Below are positions 8,887 through 17,287 of a stretch of DNA of 64,000 bases, in pieces. A program made the translations under genes and the position numbers. The first letter of the stretch is position 1. Each line of letters starts with the position of its first letter. Under the pieces are notes generated by a model that worked only from the letters and a program-made list of their open reading frames with translations, searched no databases and was not told the DNA's origin. This DNA comes from Paenibacillus sp. FJAT-29882 (lineage in GTDB: Bacteria > Bacillota > Bacilli > Bacillales > DSM-1321): positions 887,854-951,853 of the forward strand of contig NZ_LMVB01000001.1 in assembly GCF_001510645.1 (NCBI RefSeq), given 5' to 3'.

Positions 8887-9699
8887 ATGAAATCAATTAT
8901 TGAAGCTACAACTTTTCCAAGAACTAGACAATCAATTGCCGAAGATTTGAGAGCTTTAGGATTAAATAAAGGAATGACCGTACTCGTACATTCATCTTTA
9001 TCGTCTCTAGGATGGGTAAACGGTGGAGCTGTTGCTGTTATTCAAGCATTAATGGATGTGGTTACGGAACAAGGTACCATCGTGATGCCTTCTCAATCTG
9101 TGGAATTATCCGATCCTTCAGAATGGCAATACCCTCCCGTACCAGAGGAGTGGTGGCATGGAATTAAAGAAAGCATGCCGGCCTACAATGCTGATTATAC
9201 CCCTACTGCTGGGATGGGAAAAATAGTTGAGGTATTCAGGTCTTATCCAGAAGTTTTAAGAAGTTCTCATCCAAATTACTCCTTTATAGCTTGGGGAAAG
9301 GATAAACATGAAATTCTTCATCAACAATCTCTTAATTTTGGACTTGGTGAACAATCTCCTTTAGGAAAACTGTATATGCGTCAGTCATTTGTCTTATTAT
9401 TAGGTGCTGGTTTTGATAGTAATACTTGTTTTCATCTTGCTGAATACAGGATTCCTAATCAGAAAGTTATTAGTAAAGGTGCTCCTATGATAGTAGAAGA
9501 CAAAAGGCTATGGAAAGAATATAAAGACCTCGAATATAGAGAGGAACTTTTTGAAGAAGTCGGTAAAGCATTTGAGGCAGAATATGATCTTACATCTGGT
9601 TTAGTCGGTTCTGCTAAAAGTCGCCTTTTTTCACTTAAAGAAGCAGTTGATTTTGCTGAGAAATGGTTTGAAAATTATGATAGTAAACATATAGGCTGA
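8887..9699 (+). CDS. Aminoglycoside N(3)-acetyltransferase family protein (YokD-like)
   Basis: The 270-residue protein carries the AAC(3)/antibiotic_NAT fold signature: VLVHSSLSSLGWVNGG (residues 32-47), GTIVMPSQS, then the Thr/Met region YTPTAGMGKIVEVFR and SSHPNYSFIAWG, and LLLGAGFDSNTCFHLAEYR near residue 180. These enzymes transfer acetyl from acetyl-CoA to an amine. Chromosomal relatives such as B. subtilis YokD do not necessarily confer resistance, so true aminoglycoside acetylation is unproven. No mobile-element ends flank it, and a strong terminator follows. Confidence 0.85.
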   Translation: MKSIIEATTFPRTRQSIAEDLRALGLNKGMTVLVHSSLSSLGWVNGGAVAVIQALMDVVTEQGTIVMPSQSVELSDPSEWQYPPVPEEWWHGIKESMPAYNADYTPTAGMGKIVEVFRSYPEVLRSSHPNYSFIAWGKDKHEILHQQSLNFGLGEQSPLGKLYMRQSFVLLLGAGFDSNTCFHLAEYRIPNQKVISKGAPMIVEDKRLWKEYKDLEYREELFEEVGKAFEAEYDLTSGLVGSAKSRLFSLKEAVDFAEKWFENYDSKHIG

Positions 9700-9867
9700 C
9701 TGCGGTTTTACCAAATGGTTTAGTAAAAACTTGCGTGAATCCCAATAGCCGTTCATTTCATTTCTTGTGCGTTACTCGCTTCACAGAATACATAGAATTG
9801 TACGAATTGGACTAGGTGGAACACTGATATGTGGTGAAAGTAACATGTTGTTCGGTGTGAGCAATGG

Positions 9868-9929
9868 GAAAGGTTGCTGCAAACAACCCCTTACCTAGCA
9901 GTAAAGGGATTGTTTGCGGCAACCTTTTT
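9868..9929 (+). terminator. Long strong terminator
   Basis: AAAGGTTGCTGCAAACAA pairs with TTGTTTGCGGCAACCTTTTT across an inner CCCCTT/AAGGG stem. It stands about 170 bases after the acetyltransferase stop and is symmetric enough to work in both directions. Confidence 0.85.
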
Positions 9930-10006
9930 CTAATTCTATTAAAGGGCAAGATTTATTTAATAATTGGATAGTTGTATCAGACTGATAATGTCTTGGGGGA
10001 AAGCAA

Positions 10007-10203
10007 TTGAAGCGCACTATGTTTAGGTTTTTAATGTATTTTTCGGTTTTTTTAATGGTAGTTTAATTGTTAACGCAATTTCCAAACCTAATTTGAATGT
10101 TTTAACAGCATTTTCTATTGCCTTGGGGACCTCAGCAGGGCTTACATTTGTCGAATATTATCTATCTAAGAAATTCAAGGAAAGTGAACAGATATCATAT
10201 TAG
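10007..10203 (+). pseudogene. Frameshifted small membrane protein gene
   Basis: TTG 10007, preceded by GGGGGAAA, opens a frame reading MKRTMFRFLMYFSVF that stops early. After a run of seven Ts near 10045-10052, the neighbouring frame continues as GSLIVNAISKPNLNVLTAFS and on to FKESEQISY with a stop at 10201. Adding one T to the run joins both halves into a 65-residue two-helix membrane protein. It is therefore either a pseudogene or a homopolymer sequencing error. The family is not recognised. A terminator follows at once. Confidence 0.55.
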
Positions 10204-10207
10204 TCCA

Positions 10208-10236
10208 AGGGAACTATAACGGTAGTTCCTTTTCTT
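10208..10236 (+). terminator. Terminator
   Basis: GGAACTA/TAGTTCC stem with a short loop and TTTTCTT tail, a few bases after the broken small gene. Confidence 0.75.
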
Positions 10237-10327
10237 GCAAGGCAAAATTTAAGAACAACATTAGAAAGTAAATCCAATTAAACAGTTGGACACTCATTCT
10301 ATGTTTAATAAAAGGATTTGATAAAAT

Positions 10328-10831
10328 ATGAAAGAACTTTATGAAAAATATCAACTTTTGAATATACCGAATAAATACCAATTATCAGATGTTGATGTTG
10401 TTATGAAAGAGGAATATTTATCAAAAGAAATCCATGTAAAAGATATGGACTTTTTGTTAGAACCAGAAAATATAGATAAGTTCATCAAATGTTACAAGTT
10501 AGATAATAAGGAAATATTAGATAAATTATTTTCAGAAGAAGAAAAACAAAGTTTGATACACATGAAGATTATGAATGAACAATATCCTCCAGAACCTAAT
10601 AATCTAAAGGAAATGGAGGATACTTGTATTCAAAATGGAGAATATTTGGTAGTATTTATTGGTTCAATGGATGGAAAATATATTGAAGATCTCAAGCTTG
10701 TAGGAAGTAGTTCAAGATTATTTGATCGATTACTTATTCTAGCAGGAATTGAAAAAGAAGATTGTCAGTTAGGAAATATTATGTTTGAACATTATTTATC
10801 AGCACTATCAAATTTAGGTTATTTAGATTAA
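10328..10831 (+). CDS. Unknown cytoplasmic protein (167 aa)
   Basis: I do not recognise a family. The 167-residue product is acidic and lysine-rich, has no membrane segment, and reads as mixed helix and strand (EYLVVFIGSMDGKYIEDLKL; SSRLFDRLLILAGIEKEDC). AAAGGA sits only about 7-10 bases before ATG. The gene is distinctly more AT-rich than its neighbours and stands alone between two regulatory gaps, which suggests recent acquisition. Single acidic proteins of this sort can be orphan immunity proteins of toxin systems, but nothing here proves that. Confidence 0.6.
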   Translation: MKELYEKYQLLNIPNKYQLSDVDVVMKEEYLSKEIHVKDMDFLLEPENIDKFIKCYKLDNKEILDKLFSEEEKQSLIHMKIMNEQYPPEPNNLKEMEDTCIQNGEYLVVFIGSMDGKYIEDLKLVGSSSRLFDRLLILAGIEKEDCQLGNIMFEHYLSALSNLGYLD

Positions 10832-10984
10832 ATTAAATATCATTCTATCACGTTATAATTCATTTTTTTAATACCATTTTCATGTGAAGTAAACATAATC
10901 ATAACTTTGAGTAATAAAGGGAGGTGGACGTTTTTTTAGATATCCAACTTCTTTTTGTTTTTTAGTTACCATGCTTCTAAAAAG

Positions 10985-11049
10985 GCGTGTGAGCCCACGG
11001 ATTCACACGAATGAGCCCAAATATTCTTTTACAACAAGATTGTTTAACG
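10985..11049 (+). repeat. Family D hairpin repeat, copy D1
   Basis: GTGTGAGCCCACGGATTCACAC forms a hairpin, followed by GAATGAGCC, an AT-rich spacer, and ACAACAAGATTGTTTAAC. The same ordered blocks occur at 23140-23202. It lies upstream of the zinc GTPase gene. Confidence 0.7.
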
Positions 11050-11084
11050 CCGTTATTTTTAAAAATTGCTTGCAAATAGGAACT

Positions 11085-11094
11085 ATTACGTTTT
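11085..11094 (-). promoter_or_regulatory. Zur-like half box, reverse orientation
   Basis: ATTACGTTTT is the exact complement of AAAACGTAAT, the block found upstream of the GTPase and S14 genes. Its distance from the start (about 140 bases) is larger than for the other two. Confidence 0.35.
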
Positions 11095-11170
11095 ATAATG
11101 ATTAAGCAAATGTAACGCAAATGAGGTTTTCTTTAGGTCTATCGAAACGTTACTCATTTTTTTAGACTTT

Positions 11171-11186
11171 AAAACGTAATGATTTT
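11171..11186 (+). promoter_or_regulatory. Candidate Zur box upstream of the GTPase gene
   Basis: AAAACGTAATGATTTT matches the centre and left arm of the Bacillus Zur operator (TCGTAAT-N-ATTACGA), with a weaker right arm. The identical 16-mer recurs at 12835-12850 in front of rpsN. That two zinc-starvation genes share it strongly suggests Zur control. Confidence 0.65.
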
Positions 11187-11235
11187 GATTTGTTAATTGG
11201 AATATCCAGAGGGGATTTCGCGTGAGGGAGTGAAC

Positions 11236-12420
11236 ATGTTGAGTAATCAAAAGATTCCAGTTACCGTACTGAGCGGGTATCTTGGTTCAGGAAAAACGAC
11301 TTTGCTCAATCATATTTTAGCAAACCGTGAGCAATTGAAAGTAGCTGTTATCGTCAATGATATGAGTGAAGTGAACATAGATGCTGCATTAGTTAAACAA
11401 GGTGGCTTCCAGAAAACGGACGAGAAATTGGTGGAAATGCAAAATGGTTGTATTTGCTGCACGCTCAGAGAAGATCTACTAATTGAAGTAGAGAAGTTGG
11501 CCAAGCTAGGTGACATCGATTATATCGTCATCGAATCAAGCGGGATTAGTGAACCTATTCCAGTAGCTCAAACCTTTACATATGTGGATGAAAGTTTAGG
11601 AATCGACTTGTCTAAATACTGCAAGCTGGATACGATGGTGACGGTTCTCGATGCGAACCGCTTTTGGCACGATTATGCTTCTGGAGAAAGTCTACTTGAT
11701 CGTAAACAGGCCGTTGATGAAACGGATGCAAGGGAGGTAGCTGATTTATTAATGGATCAAATTGAATTTGCAAACGTGATTGTGCTGAATAAAGTAGATT
11801 TAGTAGCCCATTCCAATATTCAGGAATTAAAAGCCGTTTTGCAAAAATTTAATCCGCAAGCGCAAATTATCGAGGGTGAGTATTCTAAGGTCCCACTTGA
11901 TCGAGTATTAAACACAGGTCTGTTTGATTTTGAGACGTCGAGTCAAGGAGCAGGTTGGCTAAAAGAATTAAACGAAGAGCATATTCCGGAAACAGAGGAG
12001 TATGGCATATCTTCGTTCGTGTATCGTCGTCATAAGCCGTTCCATCCTGAGAGGCTGATGACTTGGCTAAAAGATTGGCCAGTTGAGATCGTTCGAGCGA
12101 AGGGATTTATTTGGCTAGCTACTAGGAATAATATTTCTGGACTAATATCGCAAGCAGGACCATCTTTGACGATTCAAGGAGCAGGAAATTGGATCGCAGC
12201 TTATCCGGAAGCGGAACGAAAACAACTATTGGCAGAAGAACCCGAGCTTCTCAATCGCTGGGACGATACATATGGGGACCGTATAACAGAATTAGTCATG
12301 ATCGGCATCAGTATGGATCAAAAGCAAGTCGAGCAGACATTGGATGTATGCTTGCTTACAGAAGAAGAGATGGTCCAGGATTGGACGAAATTTATCGATC
12401 CTCTGCCTTCATTTGTATGA
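11236..12420 (+). CDS. yciC: CobW/COG0523 GTPase, putative zinc metallochaperone (YciC/ZagA-like)
   Basis: The likely start is ATG 11236, with AGGGAG 5 bases upstream, giving 394 residues. The N-terminal P-loop [10 protein letters not shown], the metal-binding CxCC in [12 protein letters not shown], the ESSGISEP switch and the NKVD guanine-recognition motif define the COG0523 GTPase family. The C-terminal CobW_C domain contains [16 protein letters not shown]. In B. subtilis, YciC (ZagA) is a Zur-repressed chaperone that delivers zinc, for example to the folate enzyme FolE, during limitation. The neighbouring zinc-independent ribosomal proteins and the shared Zur-like boxes support the same role here. 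Confidence 0.88.
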   Translation: MLSNQKIPVTVLSGYLGSGKTTLLNHILANREQLKVAVIVNDMSEVNIDAALVKQGGFQKTDEKLVEMQNGCICCTLREDLLIEVEKLAKLGDIDYIVIESSGISEPIPVAQTFTYVDESLGIDLSKYCKLDTMVTVLDANRFWHDYASGESLLDRKQAVDETDAREVADLLMDQIEFANVIVLNKVDLVAHSNIQELKAVLQKFNPQAQIIEGEYSKVPLDRVLNTGLFDFETSSQGAGWLKELNEEHIPETEEYGISSFVYRRHKPFHPERLMTWLKDWPVEIVRAKGFIWLATRNNISGLISQAGPSLTIQGAGNWIAAYPEAERKQLLAEEPELLNRWDDTYGDRITELVMIGISMDQKQVEQTLDVCLLTEEEMVQDWTKFIDPLPSFV

Positions 12421-12423
12421 AGG

Positions 12424-12612
12424 ACATGGGGGCGGGTCTTCGCGGCTTCCTAATATAGCCAATCTATTTATCAGGTATATTGATTTTATCGAGAAAGCAT
12501 CCAAAGTCCGGCTTCGCGCCGCCACCATTGTGATTAGGTGAGTGTAGCGTGATACAGGATGGATCCTTCATAGTAAATGGTGGCGTTTTAACGCCATATT
12601 TGTTTCATATAT
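12424..12612 (+). repeat. Family B repeat, copy B1
   Basis: An element of about 190 bp, starting GACATGGGGGCGGGTCTTCG and ending in a GGCGTT-TT-AACGCC hairpin and ATATTTG. It is homologous over its length to 36538-36712 and in part to 60624-60720. It fills the gap between the GTPase and L33 genes. Confidence 0.8.
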
Positions 12613-12645
12613 AAAATCTAGATAAATCCATGAGGAGGAAACATG

Positions 12646-12795
12646 ATGAGAGTAAATATTATATTGGCATGTACAAAAACAGGAGATCGGAATTATGTGA
12701 CAACGAAGAATAAACGGAATAATCCCGACCGTATTGAGCTTATGAAATATTGTCCGAGATTGAAAAAACGTACTTTGCACAGAGAAACAAAATAA
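12646..12795 (+). CDS. rpmG: 50S ribosomal protein L33, zinc-independent (C-) paralogue
   Basis: The 49-residue protein (start ATG 12646, or 12643; GAGGAGGAA upstream) reads [20 protein letters not shown], then [14 protein letters not shown] and LHRETK, the L33 signature. Zinc-binding L33 has two CxxC pairs; here only isolated cysteines at residues 9 and 36 remain, so it is the zinc-free form. In B. subtilis such paralogues (RpmGC) replace the zinc form during zinc starvation, freeing the metal. Its place between the zinc GTPase and the alternative S14 fits this. Confidence 0.92.
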   Translation: MRVNIILACTKTGDRNYVTTKNKRNNPDRIELMKYCPRLKKRTLHRETK

Positions 12796-12834
12796 GAATA
12801 ACGCTGATTATTGAGTGAATAGGTTTTAATTTAT

Positions 12835-12850
12835 AAAACGTAATGATTTT
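12835..12850 (+). promoter_or_regulatory. Candidate Zur box upstream of rpsN
   Basis: AAAACGTAATGATTTT, identical to the block at 11171-11186, lies 35 bases before the S14 start, where repressor binding would block transcription. Confidence 0.65.
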
Positions 12851-12884
12851 GTTTTAATAAAAGTAAGTAAAGGAGAATCGGAAA

Positions 12885-13154
12885 ATGGCGAAAAAGTCTA
12901 AAGTTGTAAAAGAGAAAAAAAGGCAAGAAATGGTGATGAAATATGCAGCTATCCGTCAGGAGCTAAAAGAAAAAGGAGATTATGTGGCTCTAAGTAAACT
13001 GCCGCGAGATTCATCACCGACACGTTTGAAAAATAGATGTGAAGTGACAGGAAGACCAAGAGGATTCTTAAGAAAGTTCAAAATGTCCAGGATTGCCTTT
13101 AGGGACTATGCACATAAAGGACAAATTCCTGGCGTGAAGAAAGCAAGTTGGTAA
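12885..13154 (+). CDS. rpsN: 30S ribosomal protein S14, zinc-independent paralogue
   Basis: The 89-residue product has the S14 core [20 protein letters not shown] and ends with [11 protein letters not shown]. The long form (89 residues, no CxxC pairs; one Cys only) is the zinc-independent S14 equivalent to B. subtilis YhzA (RpsNB), made when zinc is scarce so that ribosome assembly can go on. GGAG lies 8-9 bases upstream of ATG. A candidate Zur box precedes it, and it follows the L33 paralogue by 89 bases. A partial family A repeat starts 8 bases after its stop. Confidence 0.95.
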   Translation: MAKKSKVVKEKKRQEMVMKYAAIRQELKEKGDYVALSKLPRDSSPTRLKNRCEVTGRPRGFLRKFKMSRIAFRDYAHKGQIPGVKKASW

Positions 13155-13158
13155 TGAA

Positions 13159-13178
13159 ACAGGGGCTGACCCTTTCGT
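13159..13178. repeat. Family A repeat fragment (A12)
   Basis: CAGGGGCTGACCCTTTC, directly after the rpsN stop, matches one end of the family A element. The second arm is absent or degraded. Confidence 0.45.
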
Positions 13179-13452
13179 TATAGGACAGCTCCGAATGTAA
13201 GCTGTGGGAAATTTTTGCGGTGGTATGATGAATTCAATTTTCCTTGAATTTCTGCCACAATATGAAATGGTAGGTGCAATCGAATGAAATGAATGGATTG
13301 CACAGATAGAATGAGAAAAGGTATAGACCAACGATTTGGTAGGGTTACGTGGGCTAGTATAGTCTTTTAGGAAACGACTAAGTTAAAGCCCTATCATGAT
13401 TTTTGAGCGGATCTGTCCGTCTCGGAACGTAAGAATACAGGTAAAAAATATC
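13179..13452. other. Convergent intergenic region with imperfect hairpins
   Basis: Between the convergent rpsN and hydroxylase genes. The segment 13338-13398 can pair GGTAGGG with CCCTATC around an inner AGTC/GACT helix. There is no T-run, so it is not an ordinary terminator. No gene is supported. Confidence 0.35.
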
Positions 13453-14088
13453 CTATTTTTGTCTTCTCATCCATTGTGTTGCAACCCATTTTTCGCCAGT
13501 AATAACGGGCGCTCCACCATGTAAAGTTAGTTCGTTTATGCTTTTGTCATTATAGAAGTATTCGAAATACACCGCCATTCCTTTTTGTGGGGAGACTGAA
13601 AAATTTAGTTTCGGAAAAAAAGTTTCTCCGCCATGCTCCACGTCGTTTAAGTACATGACCATTGTGCTAATTCTATTATTATTTGTTGCTTTACTTGTAG
13701 ATGTAAAAAAATCAAAATGAGCTTTATATTCTTGACCAGGAGTATATTTAAGAATTTGAATCCCTTCGCCATGTTCAATGGGGATATTCATAATAGATGC
13801 TATTCTTTTTTCAATATTGGTAATGATGTCATTTTCATTTTCTTGAAAAAACATACTACTACTTGTTCTTATCTCATTAACATCGTGTGTCACTCCAATT
13901 TTAGAACGATGCATTTTGTCAGTTGATAATCTAATTAGCTCGTCACATTCTTCGTCACTCAACACATTTCCTAAAATTACGACTAGTGGTTCTTCTAATC
14001 TAGCAATGATATTAATTTCTCTATCTTCTGTTTTGATTGTATTGCCAATATGATTAAAAATCGTTTGTTCTTTACTATCCACTGTCAA
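13453..14088 (-). CDS. 2-oxoglutarate/Fe(II) oxygenase, prolyl-4-hydroxylase-like
   Basis: The 211-residue protein has the P4Hc double-stranded beta-helix. It shows a first segment PLVVILGNVLSDEECDELI, the iron ligands H-x-D in HFDFF (around residue 122), the strand ISTMVMYLNDVEHGGETFFP, the distal His in LTLHGGAPV and the 2-oxoglutarate-binding Lys in GEKWVATQWMR at the C-terminus. Related Bacillus enzymes hydroxylate proline in collagen-like or other proteins; the target here is unknown. The start is TTG 14088 (GAGGAG upstream) or the in-frame GTG two codons in. It stands alone, transcribed against rpsN. Confidence 0.85.
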   Translation of the reverse strand: MTVDSKEQTIFNHIGNTIKTEDREINIIARLEEPLVVILGNVLSDEECDELIRLSTDKMHRSKIGVTHDVNEIRTSSSMFFQENENDIITNIEKRIASIMNIPIEHGEGIQILKYTPGQEYKAHFDFFTSTSKATNNNRISTMVMYLNDVEHGGETFFPKLNFSVSPQKGMAVYFEYFYNDKSINELTLHGGAPVITGEKWVATQWMRRQK

Positions 14089-14261
14089 CTTTCATCGACT
14101 CCTCAGGAGATTTAATTTTCGGAATTATTAATTTTAACTTTTTTTGTAAGTTATGATCTATGATCATTATATCATGAACCGCACGTTTATAACGGTTTCT
14201 TATTCAGCTGATAAAGAAAATATTATTTTTCAGGAATCTTACAGACTTTTCCGAACGAGAA

Positions 14262-14350
14262 AGTCCACTTCTTCAGAGGTGGGCTGGTAGTGAGGTCGAA
14301 ACAGGCATGTCTTTAGGCATGTTCATGTTTCGATTTTTTTTTTGCGTTAA
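14262..14350. repeat. Hairpin region flanking TnpB remnant, possible IS200/IS605-type end
   Basis: Two hairpins stand side by side: CCACTTCTTCAGAGGTGG at 14272-14289, and TCGAAACA...TGTTTCGA at 14296-14333 followed by about 10 Ts. Read on the minus strand, the first resembles the small hairpins at right ends of TnpB-carrying elements. They could be ends of the insertion whose tnpB follows, or a terminator for the minus-strand side. I cannot decide. Confidence 0.35.
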
Positions 14351-14436
14351 GTGAACGTATTATTTGCAAACGGAACGTATGTTCCGTATGGTTGAATTGT
14401 GGAATTATTTAAATAATAGGGAAGGGGGAAAACACC

Positions 14437-15114
14437 GTGTTTGTGACTCATTCATTTAAAATACCTTATGATAAAAAATTGTATTCGGAGTTAAGGTTGA
14501 TGCAGCGAGAAGCAGCTTCCGTTTGGAACGATATAGTCAGAGAAGCAACATCTTATTATTTTTGCTTTAAAAAGTGGTTAAGTAAAACGGAAATCCAAGC
14601 AATCCGAAAACAAACGTATCATCTTCATTCTCAAACTGTTCAGGCCATTGCGGATAAATATGTGACGAATCGTGAAACCATTCGACAACTGCGAAAAACA
14701 GATAAAAAAGCAAGGTATCCGTGGCGAAGAAAGTACTATTATTGTATTCCATTAAAAAAAGCGTCAATGGATGTCTCTAAAGAAACGATTACGATTAAAA
14801 AAGTGGAATATGGATTCCAACTTTCTGATCTATTAACCAAAAAGAAAAATAAAAATTGGAATGAAAAGGTGCCGAAGAGAAATGTAACGATTGTCATTCC
14901 CAATCGGTCAGAAGAAATCTTAGAAACGTGCAACTATGCTGAAGTAGTGTGGAGAAACGGAGCGTATTGGTTTTGTTATTCTGTATCTGTACCAGAAAAA
15001 GACACGTCATCATATGCTTTTAAAGCGGCAGGTGGAGATTTAGGTGAAATTCACTCCGTAACGGTAGCGACCGAGGATCAAGTTTTAATCGTTTTGTTGT
15101 ACCATTATCTTTAA
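14437..15114 (+). pseudogene. tnpB: Truncated TnpB (IS200/IS605 family RNA-guided nuclease)
   Basis: GTG 14437 with GGGAAGGGGG upstream opens a 225-residue frame. It starts like TnpB (THSFKIPYDKKLYSELRLMQREAASVWN) and runs to GGDLGEIHSVTVAT, the first RuvC strand that carries the catalytic Asp (GxDLG). It then breaks into LLYHYL and a stop. Full TnpB is about 370-400 residues, so RuvC-II, RuvC-III and the zinc finger are missing. The protein cannot be an active nuclease. No tnpA is nearby. It is the debris of a mobile element, followed by another gene fragment at 15144. Confidence 0.8.
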
Positions 15115-15143
15115 TAGGGTGAAGGGAAAAGAAGGTTGCAAAA

Positions 15144-15212
15144 TTGAAGGTGGTAAAGCGCCCTAAACAAGGCGATGCCGAGGCATTTAATACATTGATT
15201 CATGAAATTTGA
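15144..15212 (+). pseudogene. N-terminal stub of an ECF sigma factor
   Basis: TTG 15144 with AAGAAGG upstream encodes VVKRPKQGDAEAFNTLIHEI and then stops. This is the first helix of ECF sigma region 2, whose usual pattern is V.RA..GD.EAF..LI. Only about 22 codons remain, and a terminator overlaps the end. It looks like the remains of a sigma factor gene removed by a deletion next to the TnpB remnant. Confidence 0.5.
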
Positions 15213-15252
15213 GCCTGTTATGATCGCAATTTTTTCATAACAGGCTCTTTAT
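15211..15252 (+). terminator. Strong terminator after the gene remnants
   Basis: A 13-bp perfect stem GAGCCTGTTATGA/TCATAACAGGCTC is followed by TTTATATTT. It was probably the terminator of the lost sigma factor operon. Confidence 0.85.
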
Positions 15253-15327
15253 ATTTGTTATGTAACAGACTATTGGTTGAAAGCGTTGCCTTTTGATCGT
15301 ACTGTCTCGATCTCCATTAAGATATGA

Positions 15328-15345
15328 TCGTTTTAAAACGATCTT
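15328..15345. terminator. Perfect palindrome downstream of MFS gene
   Basis: GATCGTTTTAAAACGATC is an exact 18-bp palindrome about 43 bases beyond the end of the minus-strand transporter gene. It could be its terminator or a protein-binding site. Confidence 0.4.
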
Positions 15346-15387
15346 GATATTCTAGCAATACCATTTCATAGACTCCAAGAATCTGCT

Positions 15388-16578
15388 TTACACGAGCGAT
15401 CGTTCATTTTTCTTTAAAAAGTATAAATAAATAATCATCGAAATAAAAATTGAAAGAGCTGATGCTAAATAAATGCTTCGATAGCCGAATAGGTAGCCGA
15501 TTTGTCCGAAAGTGATGGCACCAATCCCTACGCCAAGATCGAAGAAGGAGAAGAAGGTCGCGTTGGCCATTCCTTTTCGATTTCGTTCCGCCTTTTCAAT
15601 GGACCATGCTTGGAGTGCTGGCTGGACCGTTCCGAAGCCGAGCCCGTAGAATATAGCGGCTGTGTAGAGCACGATGTTATTTGGAAGCCATGCGAGGAGC
15701 AGCATAGCGATGAGAATACAGATAGCCGATGGAATGTAAATGAATTTGTGACCTTTTGTATCATATAGTTTTCCTGCATAAAGACGTGTAAATAAAAGAG
15801 CGATCGCATAGATGAGGAAATACCATTGAATGCCTGTGACTCCTTGTTTCATTGAATAGAGTGGGAGAAACGTGGCAATCCCGCCGAATGTTACGGTAAT
15901 GAAAAATAATAAAATCGATGGTTGCAAAGCCGTTTTTTCATAAAGATCCAATTTACGGGTTGTCGTTTTTACAGCGGCTTTTTCGCCTTTTTTGTAGTGA
16001 ATGGTTGAAGCGAGTGCAACGGCTCCTAGTCCTAATGCTCCACATAGGAGAAATAGTGTTTGAAATGATAGTTTTCCAGCCAGTGCTAGACCGAGTGAAG
16101 GACCGATTGCCAGTGCTAGATTTCCAGACAGGCCGTAAAAACCCATCCCTTCACCACGTCTGCTCGCAGGAATGATATCGCTTGCAATTGTACCGGAAGC
16201 AGTGGAAGAAAAGCCCCAACCGATGCCCTGGGCCACCCTTAGAGCGAATAGCATAAACATACTGGCCATGAAACCAAATACTCCAACTGTAAGAACAAAT
16301 ATAGAAAGGCCAAATAAAAATACAAACTTTCTTCCTCTTGTTTCAAGAATTTGTCCTGCAAATGGGCGTACAATCAAGGCGGAAAATGTGAAAATCCCAA
16401 CGACCATGCCAATTAATTGATCATTTCCCCCTAAGTATTCAACAAAGAGCGGAATGGTCGGTAATGTCATTTGAAAGCCGAGAAAAATAAAGAAGTTAGC
16501 GATACAAATCATCACAAAATCACGGGTCCATATTCTATCCTTACCTTGAGGACGTTGTGTTACTAAAGCTTTGTCCAT
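15388..16578 (-). CDS. Major facilitator superfamily drug/metabolite exporter
   Basis: The 396-residue protein has twelve predicted membrane helices. The family signature is the loop between helices 2 and 3: RPFAGQILETRGRKFVF, a form of G..aDr.GRk.. . The second half repeats the pattern in TRLYAGKLYDTKGHKFIY. This is the DHA1-like group of proton-coupled exporters such as B. subtilis YwoG. The substrate cannot be told. GAGGGCTTAT precedes the ATG on the minus strand. No regulator is adjacent. Confidence 0.88.
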   Translation of the reverse strand: MDKALVTQRPQGKDRIWTRDFVMICIANFFIFLGFQMTLPTIPLFVEYLGGNDQLIGMVVGIFTFSALIVRPFAGQILETRGRKFVFLFGLSIFVLTVGVFGFMASMFMLFALRVAQGIGWGFSSTASGTIASDIIPASRRGEGMGFYGLSGNLALAIGPSLGLALAGKLSFQTLFLLCGALGLGAVALASTIHYKKGEKAAVKTTTRKLDLYEKTALQPSILLFFITVTFGGIATFLPLYSMKQGVTGIQWYFLIYAIALLFTRLYAGKLYDTKGHKFIYIPSAICILIAMLLLAWLPNNIVLYTAAIFYGLGFGTVQPALQAWSIEKAERNRKGMANATFFSFFDLGVGIGAITFGQIGYLFGYRSIYLASALSIFISMIIYLYFLKKNERSLV

Positions 16579-16761
16579 CTATAAGCCCTCCTTCATTCCC
16601 TTTATATGTATATATTTTACTAGAATTTGGATGATAAAGCTATTGTTTAGGATAGGGGGTTTTTCGTGTTACTAAATATATTTTTATCGCCACAAATTAT
16701 GACATATCTGTTTCATGATCGGACATACATATGAAGAAGAGCTTGTTTTAGGAAATGGCAG

Positions 16762-17226
16762 GTGGAGGTTGTGAGGAAAAGAAGATATAAAAGGCGGATT
16801 GTATTGTTGGTTATCTCGGCCATCATAATCGGAATGATCCTTTTTGTTATGCTTAGGCTCCCAAGCAGCCCTGAAAAAGTGGTTCATGATTTTTATATGT
16901 ATGAAGCTGAGGGGAGTTTTGATCAATCATGGTCATTGTTTCACCCTGATATGAAGATTCGGTTTCCAAAAGCAAATTATATTCAAACTCGTTCACATGT
17001 TTTTATGCAGCATATGGACGTTGATACATTTTTCTATGAAATTGGTAAGGCGAAGAAAAAGAAAGGATGGAGAATGAATAAAGCAGGTGAAGTGTTTGCT
17101 GAGGTCTATGAAGTACCGGTTGACGTTACTTTTCATTCTCAATTTGGTATTTTTACGATGCAACAAAACTGTTATGTTGTGAAGGAAAAAGGAGAGTGGC
17201 TCATCCTATGGGATTATCGATTTTAG
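16762..17226 (+). CDS. Membrane-anchored protein with NTF2-like extracellular domain
   Basis: The 154-residue product has a strongly basic N-terminus (RKRRYKRR), one membrane helix (IVLLVISAIIIGMILFVML) and an outer domain starting SSPEKVVHDFYMYEAEGSFDQSWSLFHPDMK. That layout is typical of NTF2-like (DUF4878-type) domains that follow membrane anchors in Bacilli. It ends with KGEWLILWDYRF, a usual last strand. The start may be GTG 16762 or GTG 16771 inside GGTGGAGG. Function is unknown; a role in envelope or protein-protein contact is only a guess. Confidence 0.6.
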   Translation: MEVVRKRRYKRRIVLLVISAIIIGMILFVMLRLPSSPEKVVHDFYMYEAEGSFDQSWSLFHPDMKIRFPKANYIQTRSHVFMQHMDVDTFFYEIGKAKKKKGWRMNKAGEVFAEVYEVPVDVTFHSQFGIFTMQQNCYVVKEKGEWLILWDYRF

Positions 17227-17287
17227 ATGTAGAATAAAGCTGAAATATTGTTCTTCTCCTTTTTCATTCAAAATACGATAATAGGTT

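Noticed and set aside
8887-9699. Acquired aminoglycoside resistance gene on a mobile element
   Set aside because: No insertion ends or integrase nearby, and the protein resembles chromosomal YokD-type enzymes; resistance cannot be claimed from sequence.
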